A stretch of DNA of 13,148 nucleotides from contig PUMR01000094.1 of NCBI GenBank assembly GCA_003551455.1, forward strand, positions 1-13,148, written 5' to 3'. Source of the stretch: Mollicutes bacterium (lineage in GTDB: Bacteria; Bacillota_I; Bacilli_A; Izemoplasmatales; Izemoplasmataceae). Positions 6,223 to 12,931 of this stretch are shown piece by piece. The first letter of the stretch is position 1, and each line of letters begins with the position of its first letter. Position numbers and translations under genes: made by a program. Under the pieces are notes generated by a model that made no database searches, was not told the DNA's origin, and worked only from the letters and a program-made list of their open reading frames with translations.

Positions 6223-7384
6223 CGGTCTCGAGTTCTTTTTTGATTTCTCCATAGAGGTCGCGGATCTCTTCCATGCGGGCGGGGATGTCGATTTTTTGCG
6301 GACATTTGTCCAGACACACTCCGCAGGATATGCATTCCTCGGCGCGTTTCTCCTCTTCGAGTTTTTCGTAGAAATGGATGAAGAAACGCTTGTTCTGGGA
6401 GATGGCGTATTGATTGTAGATGTGGAAAACGCGGGGAATGTCGACGCCTTCGGGGCAGGGCATGCAGTAAGCGCACTCGGTGCAGGGGATGATGCGTTTT
6501 TCCAAGAACACGTTCAAGGCTTTGTCGAGGACCTTCTGTTCTTCTTCGTCCAAAGGATGAAAATCAGAGAGGGTCTTGACGTTGTCTTTGGTCTGTTCCA
6601 TGTCGCTCATGCCCGAGAGCACCACGAGGACGTTCTCCAACCCGGCGACATAGCGGATGGCCCAGGAAGCGATGCTCGCTTCGGGATTCTTCTCTTTCAG
6701 GATCTCGCGGGCTTCTTCGGAAAGTTCCGCCAGCGTGCCGCCGCGCACGGGCTCCATGACGATGACGGGAAGCCCCTTTTCCTTGACGATCTCGTATTGG
6801 CGCTTGGCGTCTTGGAAGTCCCAGTCGAGATAGTTGACCTGCAGCTGCACGAAATCCCAGTCACGATAGTTGATGATTTCTTCGAGAACTTCGGGCGTGT
6901 CGTGGAAGGAGAAGCCCAGATGACGGATTTTTCCTTCTTTCTTCATCCTTTCCAAGAACTCCATGACTCCGGGAAGCTTGTAGGTCTCGAACCCCTTCTT
7001 GTTCAAGGAGTGGCAGAGATAGTAGTCGAAGTAGTCGACTTGGCATTTCTCGAGTTGTTCGTGGAAGATGCGTTCGGCATCTTCCGCGCTCTCCACTTCC
7101 CATCCCGGCATCTTCGTGACGAGATGGAAGGACTCGCGCGGATATTTCTTCAACACCTTACCCATGAAGGGTTCGCTCGCCCCGCCGTGATAGGGCCAGG
7201 CGGTGTCGAAATAGTCCACACCGTGCTCATAGGCGTAATCGAGCATCTCCTCCGCGCGCTCCTCGTCGATCTCTTTGGTGTCTTCGCCTTTCAAGGGGAA
7301 GCGCATGCAACCGAAACCGAGGAGGGAAGGGTTCTTTTCGATTCCCGGGAAACGTTTCTTCTTCACATGGACTTTCGTGTTCAT
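6212..7384 (-). CDS. Aldo/keto reductase with C-terminal 4Fe-4S ferredoxin domain
   Basis: The 390-aa protein combines an aldo/keto reductase barrel (about 1-285) with a ferredoxin-type tail. The catalytic tetrad is visible: D60 and Y65 in FDTAWPYHGG, K91 in LVTKMP, and H125 in YLCHSLN. The tail carries two Cys sets, C301/C304/C307/C310 followed by P311, and C351/C354/C357/C361 followed by P362, typical of two [4Fe-4S] clusters. The family probably passes electrons between a carbonyl/alcohol substrate and iron-sulfur carriers in anaerobes; the substrate is unknown. The start is supported by GAGGTGAT upstream. It follows the unknown 184-aa gene by 37 bases, with a possible promoter of its own in that gap. 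Confidence 0.93.
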   Translation of the reverse strand: MNTKVHVKKKRFPGIEKNPSLLGFGCMRFPLKGEDTKEIDEERAEEMLDYAYEHGVDYFDTAWPYHGGASEPFMGKVLKKYPRESFHLVTKMPGWEVESAEDAERIFHEQLEKCQVDYFDYYLCHSLNKKGFETYKLPGVMEFLERMKKEGKIRHLGFSFHDTPEVLEEIINYRDWDFVQLQVNYLDWDFQDAKRQYEIVKEKGLPVIVMEPVRGGTLAELSEEAREILKEKNPEASIASWAIRYVAGLENVLVVLSGMSDMEQTKDNVKTLSDFHPLDEEEQKVLDKALNVFLEKRIIPCTECAYCMPCPEGVDIPRVFHIYNQYAISQNKRFFIHFYEKLEEEKRAEECISCGVCLDKCPQKIDIPARMEEIRDLYGEIKKELETEEG

Positions 7385-7404
7385 CGATGCATCACCTCGT
7401 TTTT

Positions 7405-7413
7405 ATGATATCA
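7405..7413 (-). promoter_or_regulatory. Possible internal promoter for the aldo/keto reductase
   Basis: The minus strand reads TGATATCAT, an extended -10 element, 20 bases before the ATG at 7384. It is almost identical to the element ahead of the DUF6062-like gene. No -35 box is clear, so read-through from upstream genes remains possible. Confidence 0.35.
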
Positions 7414-7421
7414 CGTCTTCT

Positions 7422-7976
7422 TCATTCCTGCATCCGGTCGGGACGCAAAGAATGCGAAAAATTCTCGTGCACGATACGATAGTGCGGTCTGTAGTGTTCC
7501 CGGAAGGACGGACTGTGGTGGAGGGGACGGACGCCCTGTTCATGATAGGTCGCGATGAAGGAGCGGCTCTCATCCCTGGCGAGGGGGATTTCGCCGGCCC
7601 TGACGAGCGCGAGGAGGACTTTCGTCGCATCCTTGAAGTAGGCGACACTTTGTTTGTTTTGCCCCGGAGCGCTCTTCATCGAGGCGTGAAAGCTCTCGGC
7701 GAGTCTTTCGGCGGCGATCGTCCCCGTGGCCACATGGTCGAGATGGACCCGGTGATAGCCATTGCCGATGGGTTCGAACATCGGTTTCGTACTATCGGGG
7801 GAGATGATACCCGCCGTCTCCTCCTCGATGTAGGAACGCACCGCTTCGAGGGGAGGGTCCTCGGCGAAGTGTGCGGGACCGAAGACGCTCTGATAGAGGA
7901 GTTTCACATAGTCCGCGATTTCCATTCGCGGATATCTCCGGCTGTGGGTGAGGAGAATCCTGACCGTTTCGTCCAT
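7422..7976 (-). CDS. Conserved-looking protein of unknown function, 184 aa
   Basis: I do not recognise the family with certainty. The protein is soluble in appearance, with no signal peptide or membrane helix. A notable N-terminal block is PRMEIADYVKLLYQSVFGPAHF (residues 16-37), with a patterned Y-Q-x-x-F-G-x-x-H core that looks conserved. The middle has GNGYHRVHLD (near 71-80), and the C-terminal part is rich in His, Arg and Tyr (HYRPHYRIVHENFSH). The number of His residues hints at a metal site but no standard motif is met. GGGAGG nine bases ahead supports the ATG at 7976. It lies 21 bases after the MEMO-AMMECR1 gene, so co-transcription is likely. Confidence 0.75.
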   Translation of the reverse strand: MDETVRILLTHSRRYPRMEIADYVKLLYQSVFGPAHFAEDPPLEAVRSYIEEETAGIISPDSTKPMFEPIGNGYHRVHLDHVATGTIAAERLAESFHASMKSAPGQNKQSVAYFKDATKVLLALVRAGEIPLARDESRSFIATYHEQGVRPLHHSPSFREHYRPHYRIVHENFSHSLRPDRMQE

Positions 7977-7997
7977 GCGTTCAGCCTCCCTGGTGGT

Positions 7998-9380
7998 TCA
8001 ACGGTATCTTGTGACCGTGAAGCGTTCGAGACTGTAGTCTTCGCTTTCGTCGATCCCCGCCTTGGACAAAGCGATACGGAGCTGTTCGTCGACGGAGTCC
8101 ACGCCCTCGATGGCCGGCAGAAGCAGCCCCGTCCGTTCGCCCTTCTTGACGATGACGCCGTAGCGTTCGTGATCGAGGTCCTTTTTGGATGCGACGCTTT
8201 CCGGCGCTTCCAAGACATCGACACTGTACGTGAGAAAAGGGAGCTCTTCTTTTCTCACCGGCGGGAAACGCGGGTCCTCCCTGCCGGCGGCGACGGCGTT
8301 TTGGACGATTTCTTCGTCCAAAGAGGCCGCGCGGGGCGCGAAGGTGCCGATGCAGCCACGGAGTTCGCCGAAGAGCTTCAAGGTGACGAAACACGGTTTC
8401 TGTTTGTCCTGCAGCGGGGTTCTTCTTTCATCCGCGGGCGGGAGCGAGCGGTCCGCCTCGATTTTCGCTTCCAACGCCGCGCGGGCCAGACGGACGGGGG
8501 GACTCTCCTTTTCGCGCAGCGTTTCGATTCGTGCTTTCTTCTTCTCGTAGAAAGCGACATCGAAGTTCCGCGAAGAATCCTTCCCTTCCACCCGGTAGCG
8601 GGCGACGGCGTAGCCGACCCCGAAGGGACCCTCATAGGAGAGGAGTCCTCCTCTGACTTTGCGTGAATCCAAGGCGCCCGCCATCATGATGAAGGAGCGG
8701 AGTCCGCATTCGGCCGCTTTTTTGGCCAAGCCTTGGTCGAAGTCGAGGAGGCCGCCGAAATCGGCTTTATCCAGAAGCTCCGTGATTCTTTCGTCGAAGA
8801 CCCTCCCTTCCTCCTTGACGCCGTAGGGACTGTTCGCCAGTCGGTGGGAGAGGTCGCCGCTCGCGACCCATACGGCCTTTTTTCCTTGTTTTTCCAACAG
8901 GCGGGCGATGATCTTCCCGACCTTGTAGTGGGTGGGAAAAGGCAGTCCGGAAGGGGATATGCGGACGATTCGGATGTCTTTTGCGGCTTCCAACAAGAAA
9001 TACAGGGGTACCATGGTGCCGTGATCCAACTTGGCGTCCTTCTCCCCTTTCGTCCCGGCGAAGACGCCCTGGTCGCGCATGACGGATTCGATGGACCTTG
9101 CCAATTCGTAGTCATAGGGGATGTTGAAGGAGACGTCTTCCGCGCCGAAGCGGCCGAAATCGCCTTGGGCGTGCTTTCTCGGGGAGACATGGAAATAGTC
9201 GGCATACACCGTGGAATGGGGACTCGAGATGATGACGGTGTCGGGAGCGAGCTTGGCGACCTCTAAGGCCACTTGGCGGTAGGCCGTCAGGGTCTTATGC
9301 ACATCCTTCTCGCGGCCGCGGCCGATCTTTGGGACCATGAGGGGCGGATGGGGGACGACGAAACCGGCTTCGATGCCCAT
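7998..9380 (-). CDS. AmmeMemoRadiSam protein A: MEMO-like dioxygenase-fold domain fused to AMMECR1
   Basis: The 460-aa protein has two domains. The N-terminal part (about 1-270) resembles MEMO and LigB-type class III extradiol dioxygenases, with H11 in PHPPLM, H55 in SPHS, H120 in DHGT and H179 in SGDLSHR as candidate metal or active-site residues. The C-terminal part (about 290-460) is an AMMECR1 domain with the signature LRGCIG (340-345) and the end YGVIVKKGERTGLLLPAIEG. The bacterial set usually includes a radical SAM protein, which is not in this window. The biochemical role of the set is unresolved. The start at 9380 is chosen because AAAGGAGGG stands seven bases ahead of MGIEAG; a longer reading from 9452 has no such site. 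It leads a likely operon with the 184-aa gene. Confidence 0.92.
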   Translation of the reverse strand: MGIEAGFVVPHPPLMVPKIGRGREKDVHKTLTAYRQVALEVAKLAPDTVIISSPHSTVYADYFHVSPRKHAQGDFGRFGAEDVSFNIPYDYELARSIESVMRDQGVFAGTKGEKDAKLDHGTMVPLYFLLEAAKDIRIVRISPSGLPFPTHYKVGKIIARLLEKQGKKAVWVASGDLSHRLANSPYGVKEEGRVFDERITELLDKADFGGLLDFDQGLAKKAAECGLRSFIMMAGALDSRKVRGGLLSYEGPFGVGYAVARYRVEGKDSSRNFDVAFYEKKKARIETLREKESPPVRLARAALEAKIEADRSLPPADERRTPLQDKQKPCFVTLKLFGELRGCIGTFAPRAASLDEEIVQNAVAAGREDPRFPPVRKEELPFLTYSVDVLEAPESVASKKDLDHERYGVIVKKGERTGLLLPAIEGVDSVDEQLRIALSKAGIDESEDYSLERFTVTRYR

Positions 9381-9420
9381 GGGATCCCTCCTTTTGCTTT
9401 TGCGGTCGTCTTTCACTAGA

Positions 9421-9448
9421 ACTATACCAAGAATGCCGGAGAAAATAA
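9421..9448 (-). promoter_or_regulatory. Promoter of the MEMO-AMMECR1 operon
   Basis: On the minus strand TTATTT (9448-9443), a 16-base spacer and TATAGT (9426-9421) preceded by TGG form an extended -10 promoter. A start point near 9414 gives a leader of about 35 bases and excludes the longer reading frame from 9452. Confidence 0.6.
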
Positions 9449-9514
9449 ACAACGGCCGGTGGGAAAGGCTTCTGAAGAAAAACCGGATTCACCCCTGGAA
9501 ATATTTTCTCTACA

Positions 9515-9523
9515 TGGTATCCT
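9515..9523 (+). promoter_or_regulatory. Candidate extended -10 promoter of the GDPD gene
   Basis: TGGTATCCT (extended -10) lies 34 bases before the ATG at 9558 and is divergent from the MEMO-AMMECR1 promoter. The -35 position (CTGGAA, 9495-9500) is weak. Confidence 0.4.
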
Positions 9524-9557
9524 ATGAACGGCGCAACACCGGACGGAGGTAGACAGC

Positions 9558-10289
9558 ATGAAGAGAATGACCAAGGATTCTTGGCTGTGTCAACGTCCCA
9601 TCGCGCACCGGGGCCTACATTCCGCGGCTTGTCCCGAGAACTCGCTGGCCGCCGTGGAAAGGGCGGTGCACGAGGGATATCCGGTCGAGATCGACGTGCA
9701 TCTTCTGAAAAGCGGCGAACTCGCCGTCTTTCACGATGAGGACTTTTCCCGCATGGCGGGAAAGAGAGCGAAAATCAAAGACACCGACCTTGCCGGCCTG
9801 CAGCGCATGTCCTTGCGGGATTCCGACGAGAAGATCCCACTTCTCGACGAAGTCTTGGCCTTGGTCGCGGGGCGCATCCCCGTTGTCATCGAGGTCAAAG
9901 CCACCAACAAGGCGTCTCTTGTGGGCGAAGCCCTTGTCTCTGCCTTGACCGGATACGAGGGGGACTTTGTCGTGCAGTCCTACGACCCCCTCTTCCTCCG
10001 TTGGCTCTTCCGTCATGCGCCAAGAATCCATCGGGGGCAGATCCTCGGGAGGCCCGACGGTCACAAAAAGAGTTTCTGGAAAGGAATCATGAACGGAAAG
10101 ACCCTGTTCCATCGGCTCGGACGCCCCGACTTCCTCGTGTTGGATATCGAGAACTTGAACCGGAAACAACGAGAGAGATTCGTCCAGAAAGGCTGGATCC
10201 TCCTCGGATACACGGTCAAGGAAAAAAGCGTCTTCGACAAACTGGAATCCCTTTTCGACAATCTGGTCTTCGAAGGCTTCACCCCTTGA
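9558..10289 (+). CDS. Glycerophosphodiester phosphodiesterase
   Basis: The 243-aa protein hydrolyses glycerophosphodiesters to glycerol 3-phosphate and an alcohol, as known for the GDPD family. The N-terminal catalytic signature is complete: AHRG (H17, R18), PENS (E27, N28), EIDVHLLKSG (E44, D46) and FHD (H59). The later segment VVIEVKA carries another conserved metal-site Glu. There is no signal peptide, so it acts in the cytosol. GGAGG eight bases upstream supports the ATG at 9558. The gene stands alone, divergent from the MEMO-AMMECR1 operon and convergent with the acetyltransferase. The lipid head group it prefers cannot be read from sequence. Confidence 0.93.
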   Translation: MKRMTKDSWLCQRPIAHRGLHSAACPENSLAAVERAVHEGYPVEIDVHLLKSGELAVFHDEDFSRMAGKRAKIKDTDLAGLQRMSLRDSDEKIPLLDEVLALVAGRIPVVIEVKATNKASLVGEALVSALTGYEGDFVVQSYDPLFLRWLFRHAPRIHRGQILGRPDGHKKSFWKGIMNGKTLFHRLGRPDFLVLDIENLNRKQRERFVQKGWILLGYTVKEKSVFDKLESLFDNLVFEGFTP

Positions 10290-10312
10290 AGGGGCGCCGT
10301 GAGCGCTCTTTT
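10290..10312 (+). terminator. Terminator of the GDPD gene
   Basis: AGGGGCGC pairs with GCGCTCTT (two G-U pairs) around the loop CGTGA, and TTC follows. It fills the 22-base gap between the convergent GDPD and acetyltransferase genes. The T-run is short, so efficiency is uncertain. Confidence 0.55.
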
Positions 10313-10848
10313 CAATGCGCATCTTCCCCGTGGGTGTCGGTGGCGAGAAGGCCGTAGACAAAGACATCGTGGGCCCCTTCCTTGTCATAGTGGGCTTTCC
10401 TCTTCACCCCTTCGCGGCGGAAACCGAGCGATTCTAACAAACGCACACAGGGTATGTTGAAGGCGTACACCTCGGCCTCGAGCCGCCGCACACCGCGTTG
10501 AAATAGATGTCCGATGACCGCATGCAGGGCTTCTTTCGCATGACCTTCGCCCCGTCTCTCTCCCAGGCCGAACCGGAGCCAGACCATGTGTCTGTCCTCA
10601 TCCATGTAGTCGCCGCGCACATAGCCGATGGGTCTTTCTTTCTCCTTGTGGACGATGATCCAGTAGGGAAGCGCTTCTTCCAGCGCCCGGATGATGTCCT
10701 TCTTTTCTCTTTCGACAGTGATCGGGACATCTTCGCCGATGGACATCTTGCGCATATGGGCGTCGTCCTTCCAGCGGGCGATGCGGTCGGCGTCTTCGGC
10801 TTTTGCTGGCCGCAAGACGAGATTCCCGGTCCTTGCATAGAGTTCCAT
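10312..10848 (-). CDS. GNAT family N-acetyltransferase
   Basis: The 178-aa protein is a GNAT acetyltransferase of the RimJ/RimL-like branch. An N-terminal NLVLRPAKAEDADRIARW opening is typical. The acetyl-CoA motif is RRGEGHA (98-104), and the C-terminal NIPCVRLLESLGFRREG (131-147) matches the family's Asn-x-LLExLGF region. It acetylates an amine using acetyl-CoA, but the acceptor (protein N-terminus, small amine or drug) is unknown. The start at 10848 is chosen because AAAGGAGG stands six bases upstream and a promoter at 10901-10909 would exclude the longer frame from 10944. Confidence 0.9.
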   Translation of the reverse strand: MELYARTGNLVLRPAKAEDADRIARWKDDAHMRKMSIGEDVPITVEREKKDIIRALEEALPYWIIVHKEKERPIGYVRGDYMDEDRHMVWLRFGLGERRGEGHAKEALHAVIGHLFQRGVRRLEAEVYAFNIPCVRLLESLGFRREGVKRKAHYDKEGAHDVFVYGLLATDTHGEDAH

Positions 10849-10900
10849 GGCGGGCCTCCTTTGGGGAAGGAAAGCACAAGGCTCTATGTCCTTCAAACGC

Positions 10901-10909
10901 AGTATACCA
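10901..10909 (-). promoter_or_regulatory. Candidate extended -10 promoter of the acetyltransferase gene
   Basis: The minus strand reads TGGTATACT, an extended -10 element, 52 bases before the ATG at 10848. No good -35 box is seen. It is divergent from the + strand promoter at 10949. Confidence 0.5.
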
Positions 10910-10948
10910 CATACGAGTTCGGCGACGCTCTTCCTCCTTGGCAAGAAA

Positions 10949-10977
10949 TTGACTTTTTCTCGTGGGAGGGCTACGAT
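10949..10977 (+). promoter_or_regulatory. Promoter of the small membrane protein gene
   Basis: TTGACT (10949-10954), a 17-base spacer and TACGAT (10972-10977) form a strong promoter. It shares the -10 TACGAT and about 24 of 32 positions over the element with the promoter at 12785-12813. Confidence 0.75.
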
Positions 10978-11012
10978 AGGAGTGTGAAAAACCGTTTTGA
11001 GGAGTGGGAACC

Positions 11013-11324
11013 ATGGAGATCGTCCTGGTGGTGGTCATCCTTTCGCTGCCGCTCATCCTCATCTTCTGGCAGATCCGTGACTGGAGGACCATCAAGAGAA
11101 GGAAACTCGATGCCGAAGAGATCATCCTCGCGTTAGAAGAAAAAAAGCAGGAAGTCGAGAAGAAGGATTGGCATCTCATCGACACCGTGATCAAGAATTA
11201 TCGAGAAAAGAGCGAGCAGAGGCCTTTCTCCCTCCTAAGGAAGATGACCATCGGCGCCGAGGAGGACGCGGCCTATCGCGAACTGGAGAAATGCCACCGG
11301 ATCTATGTGGAAAGAGACGAATGA
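11013..11324 (+). CDS. Small single-span membrane protein of unknown function, 103 aa
   Basis: I do not recognise the family. The first 20 residues are a hydrophobic helix (MEIVLVVVILSLPLILIFWQ) followed by RDWRTIKRRK, which predicts an N-out, C-in single membrane anchor. Residues 30-55 are rich in Glu and Lys with helical spacing and may form a coiled coil (DAEEIILALEEKKQEVEKKD). The rest is charged and probably cytosolic. The ATG at 11013 is preferred over a GTG at 11004 because GAGGAG (10999-11004) is well spaced to the ATG and overlaps the GTG. It has its own promoter 36 bases upstream. The first MFS gene follows after 116 bases with a palindrome between. Confidence 0.75.
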   Translation: MEIVLVVVILSLPLILIFWQIRDWRTIKRRKLDAEEIILALEEKKQEVEKKDWHLIDTVIKNYREKSEQRPFSLLRKMTIGAEEDAAYRELEKCHRIYVERDE

Positions 11325-11368
11325 CTCGTCGTTTCCCAATATGTTCTCGTGCGGGATAAGACAAAGAG

Positions 11369-11401
11369 AACACAAAACGGACATTCCCTCCGTTTTGTGT
11401 T
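11369..11401. repeat. 33-bp palindrome over the first MFS promoter
   Basis: AACACAAAACGGA, seven bases, then TCCGTTTTGTGTT: a perfect 13-bp inverted repeat. It spans the -35 region and touches the first base of the -10 box of the candidate promoter at 11378-11406. It could be a repressor operator for the transporter gene, or a terminator of the small membrane protein gene (the 3' arm reads CCGTTTTGTGTT), or both. I cannot decide from sequence. Confidence 0.7.
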
Positions 11402-11406
11402 AGAAT
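11378..11406 (+). promoter_or_regulatory. Candidate promoter of the first MFS gene
   Basis: CGGACA (11378-11383), a 17-base spacer and TAGAAT (11401-11406) preceded by TGT form an extended -10 promoter buried in the palindrome. The start point near 11413 fits the ATG at 11441 and excludes the longer frame from 11405. Confidence 0.5.
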
Positions 11407-11440
11407 GATATCGGCAATGTTCATAGAACGGAGGAACATC

Positions 11441-12688
11441 ATGGAGAAAGGCACGGAAAGACTCGACGCGAAGGGGCATCTGGCGATGCTTCTTATCATG
11501 TCTACGGCTTACATCGCCGTCTTCGGCAGCATCCAGGGATTCAAGGCGATGTTGCCCTTGGTGCGGGAAGAATTCGCCATCACGGGCGCACAAGCGGGAT
11601 TGTACGCGACCTTTTTTTATGCGAGCGGGGTACTCTTGGCGATCTTCTCCGGCCGCATCGTCGATGCCGTGGGCGCGAGAAAAGGGCTCCTGGGCGGGGT
11701 GGTCATCATCATGTCGCTCATGCTACTGCATACACTCATGCCCGTCTTTTCGCTCTTGCTTCTGCTCGCGCTTTTGGCGGGCATCGGCTTCAGTATCGTC
11801 ACCCCCTCCATCAACAAGGGCGTCATCGAACTCGTCGACTCTTCGCGGCGGGCCGTCTCCAACGGCATCGTACATGCGGGCGGCGGCATCGGGGGCATCC
11901 TCGGCTCGAGCATCCTCCCCATGATCGGGGAGCGCTACGGTTGGCGGACCTCTTTGGTCATCATGGCCTTTGTGGCTTTGGTGATGGCGGGGATCCTCTT
12001 CAAGTTCTTCCATCCGGTGAACAATCACGCTTCCGATGCGAAAAAGGACGAGGGTCCCCGTTCGTTCAAGACGGACCTGAAGAAGGTCGCCACCGACCCG
12101 CGGGTCCTCCTCGTCACCCTCATCGGCATCATGGCCGGCCTCTCCGTCGGCAACATCACCATCCACTACACCCTCTTTCTCACGGAGGATCTCGGTTTCA
12201 CCCCCACGCTCGCGGGCGTGGCCTTGAGCGTCTTCATCGCCGGGGGCATCATCGGCAACCCCCTGTTCGGTTATGTCAACGACCGCTTTTTCATGAGCAA
12301 CCGCCGCATAGGTCTCTTCATCCTCGGTCTTTTCGTCGCGACGATGTTCGCCGTGCTGGCCTTCTATTTCGTGCCCTTCCAACCCGAGCATTGGGTCGTG
12401 ATCGTTCTCTCTTTCGTCTTCGGTTTCTTCTCTTTCGCGATCATGGGCATGATGTTCACGACGTTGGGCGATGTGGCCGGGCCGCGCTACATGGGCATGG
12501 CCACGGGCCTCATGCTCGTCTTCACCCGCATGAGCATGATGATCGGGCCGCCGATCGTGGGCCGGATCACCGATGTCACGGGTGACTACGCCTTGGGCTG
12601 GAAGGTCATCGCTCTGGTCGTGCTCGTGCTCATCAGCGCCTTCTATGTTCTCAGCCACAAGTACCGCCATCTCTTGAAACGAAGTTGA
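11441..12688 (+). CDS. MFS transporter, first of a tandem pair
   Basis: The 415-aa protein is a major facilitator with about 12 hydrophobic helices in two halves, split by a hydrophilic loop (residues ~190-220, HASDAKKDEGPRSFKTDLK). The loop 2-3 motif is present as GRIVDAVGARKG (around 71-82), and helix 5 holds the Gly-rich GIVHAGGGIGGILGSS. It should move a small solute across the membrane using an ion gradient; the substrate is not evident. The ATG at 11441 follows the site CGGAGGAAC. The next gene is a close paralog. A dyad over its promoter suggests repression, but no regulator is adjacent. Confidence 0.92.
   Translation: MEKGTERLDAKGHLAMLLIMSTAYIAVFGSIQGFKAMLPLVREEFAITGAQAGLYATFFYASGVLLAIFSGRIVDAVGARKGLLGGVVIIMSLMLLHTLMPVFSLLLLLALLAGIGFSIVTPSINKGVIELVDSSRRAVSNGIVHAGGGIGGILGSSILPMIGERYGWRTSLVIMAFVALVMAGILFKFFHPVNNHASDAKKDEGPRSFKTDLKKVATDPRVLLVTLIGIMAGLSVGNITIHYTLFLTEDLGFTPTLAGVALSVFIAGGIIGNPLFGYVNDRFFMSNRRIGLFILGLFVATMFAVLAFYFVPFQPEHWVVIVLSFVFGFFSFAIMGMMFTTLGDVAGPRYMGMATGLMLVFTRMSMMIGPPIVGRITDVTGDYALGWKVIALVVLVLISAFYVLSHKYRHLLKRS
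11529..11578 (+). repeat. 50-base direct repeat, copy 1 (in first MFS gene)
   Basis: These 50 bases are identical to 13020-13069, an offset of 1491. They encode the IQGFKAMLPLVREEFA segment in both paralogs. The flanks are clearly less similar at the DNA level. Confidence 0.9.
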
Positions 12689-12720
12689 CCCCGGGACCGG
12701 GTCACTATACAAACCAAGAA

Positions 12721-12750
12721 AAGAGCCGCGGCCGCATGGTCGCGGCTCTT
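12721..12750 (+). terminator. Probable terminator after the first MFS gene
   Basis: AAGAGCCGCG pairs perfectly with CGCGGCTCTT (10 bp) around a 10-base loop. The following CTTGT is a poor T-run, so this is a stable hairpin with terminator-like placement rather than a textbook terminator. It lies 32 bases after the stop codon. Confidence 0.6.
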
Positions 12751-12784
12751 CTTGTATGGGGCCGGATGCCCGCCGGAGTGGTTA

Positions 12785-12813
12785 TTGACATTTTTCCGCG
12801 TGAAAGCTACGAT
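12785..12813 (+). promoter_or_regulatory. Promoter of the second MFS gene
   Basis: TTGACA (12785-12790), a 17-base spacer and TACGAT (12808-12813) form a near-consensus promoter. The leader to the ATG at 12932 is about 110 bases. It begins with a small dyad, GTGCA-ATC-TGCAC (12822-12834), close to the expected start point. No known riboswitch is recognised in the leader. Confidence 0.75.
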
Positions 12814-12931
12814 GGTGGTATGTGCAATCTGCACCCCCAAAAAGGAACCAAAGAATCGCCCGAGGGCTGTCGGCTTTAAAGAAAACCCGGCTCCCCCGTA
12901 TTGGAGGAACGTCACCGAAAGGAGGGACATC

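Noticed and set aside
6176..8666. Long + strand frames (6176-7408 and 7275-8666) opposite the reductase and the MEMO-AMMECR1 cluster
   Set aside because: They are antisense shadows of well-supported genes and show no domain or start signal.
9381..9452. N-terminal extension of the MEMO-AMMECR1 protein from 9452
   Set aside because: It crosses the predicted promoter at 9421-9448, lacks a ribosome binding site, and the internal ATG at 9380 has a strong one.
11723..12712. 329-codon minus-strand frame opposite the first MFS gene
   Set aside because: Its His/Asp/Glu-rich translation is typical of the antisense of a GC-rich membrane protein gene.
12820..12879. 19-codon leader peptide before the second MFS gene
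   Set aside because: The ATG lies almost at the expected transcription start and has no ribosome binding site; composition gives no attenuator pattern.
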